Source of the DNA: Frankia nepalensis
GTDB lineage: Bacteria > Actinomycetota > Actinomycetes > Frankiales > Frankiaceae
Length of the DNA stretch: 62,840 nt
Assembly (NCBI RefSeq): GCF_016786325.1
Contig: NZ_JADWYU010000119.1
Location: 1 to 62,840, forward strand
Direction of reading: 5' to 3'
Shown: one piece after another, positions 33,687-39,617 of the stretch
Layout: the number at the start of each line of letters is the position of its first letter
Numbering within the stretch: position 1 is the stretch's first letter
The notes under the pieces: model-generated
The model's database searches: none
What the model was told of the DNA's origin: nothing
Seen by the model: only the letters and a program-made list of their open reading frames with translations
Position numbers and translations under genes: made by a program

Positions 33687-33699
33687 GGATATTTGATCC
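33687..33699. promoter_or_regulatory. Candidate operator in divergent promoter
   Basis: The AT-rich core TAATAGGATATTTGATCCAA lies between the divergent SDR and thioesterase starts. GGAT and ATCC form an inverted repeat around ATTTG. This is the only AT-rich patch in the gap and the best site for a shared regulator. Confidence 0.4.
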
Positions 33700-33727
33700 A
33701 ATGTGTGGCGAGTGATGTGATGGGCCG

Positions 33728-34654
33728 GTGAGCATCGACCTCGCCCTGCGCCACGCCATCCTCGAGTCACTCGACGGGTTGCTGCGGGCCTTCGACCTCG
33801 AGACGCTCGGCGACGACCGGTTCCTGGTCCGCTCCGAACCGCCTCGCTTCAACCGGATCTTCGGCGGGCAGACGCTCGCCCAGGCGCTGGTGGCGGCGGG
33901 CGCGACCGTCGACGGCAAGGCCTTCTCCTCCCTGCACGCGTCCTTCGTGGCGGCCGGCGCGCCGGACGCGGCACTGGAGCTGGCCGTGGACCGGGTACGC
34001 GACGGCCGGTCGATGGCGACCCGGCGGGTGACCGTCCTGCAGGGCGACCGCGTGCTCCTCGTCGCGATCGTCACGTTCCACGCCAGCCCCGCCGGCGGCA
34101 CGCCCCCAGGCGCCGGGACACCGGGCGCCCGGCCCGCCCGGACGCCCGCGCCAGTACCGGAGCCGGAGCGGCTGCCGCTGCTGCAGGACTGGGCGCGCAA
34201 GGCCCCGCCCGCGTTCGAGCCGACCGCCCGCGCCTGGGTCGACCACCCGCCGCCGATCGAGATGCGGCTCGACGAGGCGCCCATCTTCATGGGCGGCTCC
34301 CCGGCCACCGACCCGCGCGACGTGTGGATGCGCCTGCCCCGCGACGTCGGCGCCGACCCCGGCCTGCACGCGGCGCTGCTCACCTACGCCAGCGATTACC
34401 TGCTGCTCGACATGGCCTTCCGTTCCTTCCCCGAGGGTCTCGTCCCGGACTTCCGGTCGGCCTGCAGCCTCGACCACGCGATCTGGCTGCACCAGCCGGT
34501 CCGGTTCGACCGCTGGCACCGGCACACCCAGGAGACGGTCGTCGTCGCCGGCGACCGCGGCCTGGTGCGCGGGGCCATCCACGACGCCGACGGGCGGCTG
34601 GTGGCCACGGTGGCCCAGGATGTGCTCGCGCGCCCGCTGGCGGTGGGACGATGA
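33728..34654 (+). CDS. Acyl-CoA thioesterase, TesB-like double hotdog
   Basis: This 308-residue enzyme would hydrolyse acyl-CoA to acid and CoA. The first hotdog has RFNRIFGGQTLAQALVAAGATV and the helix-strand SLHASFVAAGAPDAALEL. The second, after a proline-rich linker, has LLTYASDYLLLDMAF, then CSLDHAIWLHQPVRFDRWHRH with the catalytic Asp in SLDHAIW, then RGAIHDADGRLVATVAQ. This matches the TesB/acyl-CoA thioesterase II pattern. It starts with GTG. The stop overlaps the ATG of the VOC gene, so the pair forms an operon facing the SDR operon. Confidence 0.92.
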   Translation: MSIDLALRHAILESLDGLLRAFDLETLGDDRFLVRSEPPRFNRIFGGQTLAQALVAAGATVDGKAFSSLHASFVAAGAPDAALELAVDRVRDGRSMATRRVTVLQGDRVLLVAIVTFHASPAGGTPPGAGTPGARPARTPAPVPEPERLPLLQDWARKAPPAFEPTARAWVDHPPPIEMRLDEAPIFMGGSPATDPRDVWMRLPRDVGADPGLHAALLTYASDYLLLDMAFRSFPEGLVPDFRSACSLDHAIWLHQPVRFDRWHRHTQETVVVAGDRGLVRGAIHDADGRLVATVAQDVLARPLAVGR

Positions 34655-35259
34655 CCGAGATGCCTTCTAGGCTGTTCCCGCCTGGCCTGTTCCCGCCTCG
34701 CCTGTTCGAGCAGCCGTGGCCGGAGGGCGAGTACGGGCTGTTCCAGCTCGGCTTCGTGGTCGACGACGTCGTCGCCGCCGCCACCCGGTGGGCGACGGTG
34801 TACGGCGTCGGGCCCTTCCACGTGCTGCCACCCGTCGAGCAGGTCTGCACCTACCGCGGGGCCTCCTCGGGGATCAACCTCCAGGTCGGCGTGGCGCAGG
34901 CCGGCCCGGCGCAGATCGAGCTGATCCAGCAGCGCTGCGACCGGCCCAGCATCTTCCGGGAGCTCGCGGTCACCGGCCAGGCGGGGTTCCATCAGCTCTG
35001 CACCGTCACGGCCGACTACGACGGCAAGCGGGCGTTCTACTCGGGCCTCGGCTATGAACTCGCCTGCGAGCTCACCTCCGCGGACGGCATCCGGGTCGGC
35101 TACTTCGACACCGTCGCGGACTTCGGGTTCTTCACCGAGGTCGTCGAGCAGACGCCGCGATTCCTCAGGCAGCTGGCGAACGTCGCCGCCACCTGCGCCC
35201 AGTGGGACGGCACCGACCCCGTCCGCCTCCTCACCCGCGACGGCTACCGAGTCCCCTGA
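34651..35259 (+). CDS. VOC-family protein coupled to thioesterase
   Basis: This is a 202-residue vicinal-oxygen-chelate protein. It opens with a short phenylalanine-proline repeat (PPGLFPPRLF), then the first module GLFQLGFVVDDVVAAATRWATVYGVGPF and a second with GFHQLCTVTADYDGKRAFYSGLGYE. The His and Glu positions (FFTEVVEQTP) could bind metal as in methylmalonyl-CoA epimerase or glyoxalases. The ATG overlaps the thioesterase stop (ATGA). The reaction is not assignable. Pairing with a CoA thioesterase and sitting opposite an SDR-sulfotransferase operon suggest lipid or steroid side-chain metabolism. Confidence 0.85.
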   Translation: MTEMPSRLFPPGLFPPRLFEQPWPEGEYGLFQLGFVVDDVVAAATRWATVYGVGPFHVLPPVEQVCTYRGASSGINLQVGVAQAGPAQIELIQQRCDRPSIFRELAVTGQAGFHQLCTVTADYDGKRAFYSGLGYELACELTSADGIRVGYFDTVADFGFFTEVVEQTPRFLRQLANVAATCAQWDGTDPVRLLTRDGYRVP

Positions 35260-35579
35260 CCACCACCGGGCCCTCCAGCCCGCGATGCCCAGCCTCGCCA
35301 CCGGGCCGCCGTCGCGCCAAGACCGCCTCCTGGGTCACGAAGAACCATTAAGGGCAACGTCAGCCGAGGCGCTGAGCGCCGGTGTCGCGTCTATGAAGGC
35401 GGTCTCTTGCGTGCCGCCGGGTTGAGTTCGCGGCTCGCGGGCGCTCCGGCCCGGCCGTCAGCCGCGCCGGCTGGGTTCGGCCGGGGGTCGGGCACCGGTA
35501 CCGGGGATCCGAGGTCGGTGTCGGCTCATCGCCTGGCGCCTTGGCGAGCGTCTGAAAGTCGCCACCCCATGCGTAGTCG
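35260..35579. other. 320-bp gap between VOC and HflX-like genes
   Basis: No gene is visible. A GGCGCT-G-AGCGCC palindrome near 35370 could be a weak terminator between these convergent genes. Codon bias is lost throughout, consistent with decayed or non-coding sequence. Confidence 0.5.
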
Positions 35580-36014
35580 TTATCGGCGACCGCGACGGCC
35601 GCGGGATCTGTGGCCCTGGCCTGTGGGAGGTTGAGATCGGGTTGGGATGATCAGGCTCGCCGCTGGCAGGTCAAGATCGGTCTGGGTGAGCACTGGACGC
35701 CCGAGTCGGGTCGACAGCCACCGGCGCTGGTAGGCGCTCAGATCGTTGATGAAGATGACGGCGTCGATGTTCCTGCTCGAACAGGTCGTCGCGATCTCCT
35801 CGAGCTTTCCCGGGCCGATGAGGAAGCGCCGGGACAGTGGGGCGGTCATCAGCCGTACCCCGCCGTCGGAGACGCCCCTGCGCTGGACGAACCGCCCCAG
35901 CACATGTCCGCCCAGCGCCGTCACCCGCGCGTCGAGGACGTCGAGCCGGGCCTGATAGTCGCGGTCCTTCGCCGAGAACAGCCCCACCAGGACCACCGAA
36001 CGGATGGCGGTCAC
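35580..36014 (-). CDS. Free-standing HflX N-terminal-like domain (possible truncated gene)
   Basis: About 144 residues resemble only the N-terminal domain of the ribosome-associated GTPase HflX: VVLVGLFSAKDRDYQARLDVLDARV, then LGRFVQRRGVSDGG, LIGPGKLEEIATTC and AVIFINDLSAYQRRWLSTRLGRPVLTQTDLDL. The helical linker and the entire GTPase domain (no Walker A, no NKxD) are absent. The frame ends in an Arg/Gly-rich tail. It could be a genuine stand-alone ribosome-binding paralogue, or a remnant left after deletion. The GTG start is provisional. It lies downstream of, and on the same strand as, an ABC exporter gene. Confidence 0.6.
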   Translation of the reverse strand: MTAIRSVVLVGLFSAKDRDYQARLDVLDARVTALGGHVLGRFVQRRGVSDGGVRLMTAPLSRRFLIGPGKLEEIATTCSSRNIDAVIFINDLSAYQRRWLSTRLGRPVLTQTDLDLPAASLIIPTRSQPPTGQGHRSRGRRGRR

Positions 36015-36167
36015 CCGGACAGCATCCCAGCTCAGCCACCTCGCGCCGCGGGGATATTCGGCCGATGAGCGGGTGGCCCCCGACGAGCGGCTGGTCATGC
36101 CCTGTGGGTCGAAGCGTGTACGCGAATCGGCGGTCGAGCAGTCCCGGCAAGATCTACAGGAAGAACG

Positions 36168-38255
36168 TCAGTGGGTTCGACTTGGCTCGGCCGGCGGTTC
36201 GGGCACCGGCGACGGCGCGTCCGGGGTGTCGACGAACTGGCGGGCCTGGAGGGTGAACAGGTCGTGGTAGATGCCGGGGCGGCTCATCAGGTCGGCGTGG
36301 GTGCCCTGGTCGACGACGAGCCCCTCGTCGAGGACGTAGATGCGGTCGGCGGTGCGGACGCTGGCGAGCCGGTGCGTGATCAGCAGGACGATCCGGTCCC
36401 GGCCGAGCCGCTGGATCAGGTCGAACAGGGCCTGCTCGGCGCGGGCGTCGAGGGCCGCCGACGGCTCGTCGGCGATGAGGAACGGCGCGTCCCGGTAGAC
36501 GGCGCGGGCGCAGGCGATCCGCTGCCACTGGCCCCCGGACAGGTCGTGGCCGGAGTTGTACTGGCGGGCGAGCGACGTGTCGTAGCCATGCGGCAGCTTG
36601 TCGACCACCTCGTCGGCGCCGGTGGCCGCCGCGGCGGGGATGACGCTGTCCGGGCCCTCGGCCGCCAGCCGGCCGACGCGGCCGACGGCGATGTTCAGCC
36701 GCGCCGACATCGGCCACCGCGTGTACGACTGCGGGATCAGGCCGACCCGGTCGCGGACGCTGTCCGGCTCGACACCGGCGAGGTCGACCCCGTCCCAGCG
36801 CACGGTGCCGGCGTCCGGCAGGTACAGGCCGGCGAGGATCTTCGCGAGCGTGGACTTGCCGCTGCCGTTCACGCCGACGAACGCGACCACCTGCCCCCTG
36901 CGCAGCTCGACGGTGACCCCGCGCAGCGCGGCGGTGTCCGTGTGGGGGTAGGTGTAGGTGGCGCCGTCGACGCGGATGACCGTCGGGTTCACCGGCGCGC
37001 TCGCCGACCGCGACTCGGGGATCCGGCGGGCGGCCTCCTGGGTCCAGGAGCGGTACTCGCCGAAGTAGAGGAAGTTCTCGTAGGCGTCGTTGAGGCTCGA
37101 CAGGGCCGTCGACAGGGCACCGCGCCCGTTGCGGATCGCGAGGACGGCCGTGCCCGCGGCCGCGAGCGGCATCACCCCGGCGTTCAGGAGCAGGACGAGC
37201 GTCCCGTACACGGCGCCGAGCGCGAGCCCGGCCACGCTCTCGCCGATCAGCCGGTACCGCGCCTGGCCGCGGCCGACCCGCAGCTGCTCGGCCTCGTAGT
37301 CGCGGGCGAGCAGCGTGTACTCGTCGAGCAGGAACCGGCTCAGCCCGAAGGAACGGATCTCGGCGGCGCAGTCCCGGTCGGTCATGCGGTAGCGCAGCAT
37401 GTACTGTCGCCGGATCTGGCGGATGCGGCTCAGCCACGAGGTGTACGCCAGCCGCGCCGAGCGCGCCGTCGCCCAGCCGTCCGGCACGATCGACAGGACC
37501 AGCAGCGGCAGCAGAAGCGGGTGCAGCACGCCGAGCACGCCGCCCGCGGCGACCATCCGCACCGCGGAGGTGAACACGTCCACCGCGTTGTCGACGAGCT
37601 GGCGCCCGCCGGCGGCGCCGCGCTCGGCGGCCTCCAGGTCGTCGACGAACCGGGGATCGTCGAACGCCATCACCGACGTCCGGGTCGCGAGGTCGAGCAG
37701 CCGCACGACGCAGACCCGGTCGATCCGCGGGCCGAACCGGCTGCGCAGCAGGCTTTCTACCAGCGACAGCCCGGTACGGACGACCCCGGCGGCGACGACC
37801 AGCGCGAGCGCCGGCAGCGCCGCGCGCACCCGGTCGGGCGTCGGGCCCTCGCGCAGCAGCCCGGTGAGCGCGCCGGCCACGGCGAGCAGGCCGACCGCCT
37901 CCACCAGGCCGGACACCACCCGGACGCTGACGAGCGCGATCAGCCCGGCGCGGTCGGCCTCCCAGGCCAGCGACCAGGACAGCCGGAGCAGGCTCGGCAA
38001 CCGCCGCGCCATGGTACGCACCCCGGTCCGTTCCATCGTCTTGTTGTGCTTCGTCCACGCCCCGGTGGGGTCGTCGTCCTCCCGCCCGTAGATCAACAGC
38101 GGATCGTGCGAAACCTCGCCGGCCGTCGTAGGCGTCTCGGCGAGGATGCCGTCGGCTTCGGCGGCTGGCGCGTCCCGCTGGGTGGGTAGGCCGCCGACGG
38201 GGTCAGGGACCCCGGCGGCGTCAGGGGTGTCGAGGGGCTCGCGGCTGTTGTCCAC
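36168..38255 (-). CDS. ABC exporter half-transporter (fused membrane and ATPase domains)
   Basis: This is an ABCB-type exporter of about 695 residues. An N-terminal soluble stretch of ~80 residues leads into six hydrophobic helices, then the nucleotide-binding domain. The latter has Walker A GVNGSGKST, a Q-loop region LIPQSYTRWP, signature LSGGQWQR, Walker B FLIADEPSAALD with catalytic Glu, and switch His in ITHRLAS. It likely forms a homodimer exporting a lipid, drug or peptide. The GTG at 38255 is tentative. The frame is open further upstream but through non-conserved codons and a hairpin. No separate permease neighbour is present. Confidence 0.9.
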   Translation of the reverse strand: MDNSREPLDTPDAAGVPDPVGGLPTQRDAPAAEADGILAETPTTAGEVSHDPLLIYGREDDDPTGAWTKHNKTMERTGVRTMARRLPSLLRLSWSLAWEADRAGLIALVSVRVVSGLVEAVGLLAVAGALTGLLREGPTPDRVRAALPALALVVAAGVVRTGLSLVESLLRSRFGPRIDRVCVVRLLDLATRTSVMAFDDPRFVDDLEAAERGAAGGRQLVDNAVDVFTSAVRMVAAGGVLGVLHPLLLPLLVLSIVPDGWATARSARLAYTSWLSRIRQIRRQYMLRYRMTDRDCAAEIRSFGLSRFLLDEYTLLARDYEAEQLRVGRGQARYRLIGESVAGLALGAVYGTLVLLLNAGVMPLAAAGTAVLAIRNGRGALSTALSSLNDAYENFLYFGEYRSWTQEAARRIPESRSASAPVNPTVIRVDGATYTYPHTDTAALRGVTVELRRGQVVAFVGVNGSGKSTLAKILAGLYLPDAGTVRWDGVDLAGVEPDSVRDRVGLIPQSYTRWPMSARLNIAVGRVGRLAAEGPDSVIPAAAATGADEVVDKLPHGYDTSLARQYNSGHDLSGGQWQRIACARAVYRDAPFLIADEPSAALDARAEQALFDLIQRLGRDRIVLLITHRLASVRTADRIYVLDEGLVVDQGTHADLMSRPGIYHDLFTLQARQFVDTPDAPSPVPEPPAEPSRTH

Positions 38256-38429
38256 CGCCCCAGCGTCAGGAAATCCGCGACAACGAACCCCGGATTTTGA
38301 GGATCTTCCGCTTCCCGCACGCCACTGCCCGGGCCTGCCGCATTTGCTCGCCAATGCCCGATCGGTGCCGCGACCGCTTCGTTTCGCCCCGGTCCGGCCC
38401 GGCAGACGGCACAGATGATCACCAGTTGT

Positions 38430-38477
38430 TTGCGGAAACGGTGAAGGGGCCGGCTGCCCGTCGAGCCATTTCCGCAA
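38430..38477. repeat. Inverted repeat upstream of the ABC exporter
   Basis: TTGCGGAAACGG (38430-38441) pairs with CCATTTCCGCAA (38466-38477) at eleven of twelve positions, around a 24-base GC-rich loop that can itself fold (GGGC-CGGCT-GCCC). No T tract follows on either strand. An operator, attenuator or small mobile palindrome are all possible. Confidence 0.6.
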
Positions 38478-38600
38478 CCATTCGACGATCATGCCGGTGG
38501 GTTTGAGCGCGCGCGGGCCGGGCGACGCCGCCGCGAGCGGGCCGGGCCGCCAGGAACCGCGCGGGAACCCCCGCCGACGCCGGGAACGAGTCCGCCGCCG

Positions 38601-38660
38601 TCAGGAGCGAGTGACCTTCTCGAGGACGGCCCAAAGAAGGTTGCCGTTCTTGAGGTCCAT
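38601..38660 (-). CDS. Candidate 19-residue peptide gene
   Basis: A short frame encodes MDLKNGNLLWAVLEKVTRS and is preceded directly by the purine-rich GAGGGAGGA, the best Shine-Dalgarno in the region. The same frame extends upstream to a GTG giving 34 residues. The peptide is amphipathic. It lies about 350 bp upstream of the ABC exporter start on the same strand, with the hairpin between. It could be a leader or an exported peptide. Evidence is only the ribosome site and position. Confidence 0.3.
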   Translation of the reverse strand: MDLKNGNLLWAVLEKVTRS

Positions 38661-38913
38661 TCCTCCCTCGGAAAACGCGCGTTCAAGGAAACAGAACGCG
38701 ATCACGCTCGCCGCCTGGCGACCGCGACGGGTTCGCGGACCCGGCCACTCTCGACCTGCTCACCGCGCGCCGCCCGCATCGCGTCACCGTAAGCACCTAC
38801 GGCGCCACCAGAGCCAGCTACCGCCGCGAGCCAACGCTGGCCTGCTGCACATGAGCGCCGGTAGTGCCCTCTGGAGACCTGCCCGGCGCGGGCGGGCGCG
38901 TGCCTGCCTCGTG

Positions 38914-38944
38914 TTGACCTCGAGAGGACTCGAGGTTCTAACCT
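38914..38944 (+). promoter_or_regulatory. MerR-type promoter with perfect dyad and 19-bp spacer
   Basis: The -35 TTGACC (38914-38919) and -10 TAACCT (38939-38944) are 19 bp apart. The spacer holds a perfect 8-bp inverted repeat, ACCTCGAG-AGGA-CTCGAGGT (38917-38936). This is the textbook layout for activation by a MerR-family protein that untwists the spacer. It points rightward to the VOC gene. Confidence 0.8.
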
Positions 38945-39088
38945 GGTGTGCTGGCGCTCGCGCGAACCAAGGGACGCCGTCGCTGGTCGCACCGATCGGC
39001 GATCTTCTCCCGGGCCGTTCGTTCGAGCAGCGCGGAGACCGGCGGGGTCGGGCAAACTATGTCAAGGCCAGCACCTACCGAATCGAGG

Positions 39089-39502
39089 ATGCAGGTGCCG
39101 ATCACCACGGGGTTCAACCACATCGCCACGATGACGGCCGACCTAGACAAGATCGTGAAGTTCTATGCCGATGCGTTCGGGGCCACGGTGACGTTCGAGA
39201 TGGCAGCAGAGGACGGCCACCCGCGCATGACGATTCTCGATCTTGGCGGGGGCGCGGCGCTCAACGTCTTCGAGGTGCAGGACATGGACATCATCGGAGA
39301 CAGGCGCCGCCAGGGCGGCCGCGGTCCCATCGACCACTTCGGCCTCGCCGTCGACTCCCTGGAGACCCTCGAAGCGACCCGCGACCGGCTGCGCGAACTC
39401 GGCGCGGACATCGGCGAGATCCAGCGACTCGGCTCCGAGTGGTCGCTGTTCTTCCGCGACCCGGACGGCATGGAGCTGGAGGTCTGCTGCCACGCCGGTT
39501 GA
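39089..39502 (+). CDS. VOC-family protein under a MerR-type promoter
   Basis: This is a 137-residue vicinal-oxygen-chelate protein with both modules intact: ITTGFNHIATMTADLDKIVKFY with His near residue 10, an RMTILDLGGGAALNVFE strand pair, then PIDHFGLAVDSLETLEATRDRL and a late SLFFRDPDGMELEVC carrying the metal-ligand Glu. Metal-dependent glyoxalase or dioxygenase-like chemistry, or resistance by sequestration, is possible. The ATG at 39089 fits the family. A GTG 141 bases upstream is in frame close to the predicted transcription start. The MerR-type promoter suggests induction by an electrophile, metal or drug. Confidence 0.85.
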   Translation: MQVPITTGFNHIATMTADLDKIVKFYADAFGATVTFEMAAEDGHPRMTILDLGGGAALNVFEVQDMDIIGDRRRQGGRGPIDHFGLAVDSLETLEATRDRLRELGADIGEIQRLGSEWSLFFRDPDGMELEVCCHAG

Positions 39503-39617
39503 TGAGCCCCTCCGGGAGGCCCGCACCCCGAACCTAGGGTGTTTGTCGACCCCCGGGGCGGATCACCCGCATCCGAGCTCTGGTCCCCGGCTGAGGTTCC
39601 GGTCCCGGCGGAAAGGC

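Larger units (their letters stand above)
38256..39088. other. 833-bp regulatory gap between ABC exporter and VOC gene
   Basis: GC content and codon bias fall here. No ordinary gene is seen. The stretch contains the 12-bp-arm hairpin at 38430-38477, a 19-codon ORF with GAGGGAGGA in front at 38601-38660, and the MerR-type promoter at 38914-38944 with a long leader to the VOC start. A GTG at 38948 is in frame with the VOC gene and would add 47 residues. Confidence 0.6.

Noticed and set aside
31783-34383. 866-codon minus-strand frame over sulfotransferase, SDR and thioesterase genes
   Set aside because: It crosses two operons of opposite direction and has no motifs.
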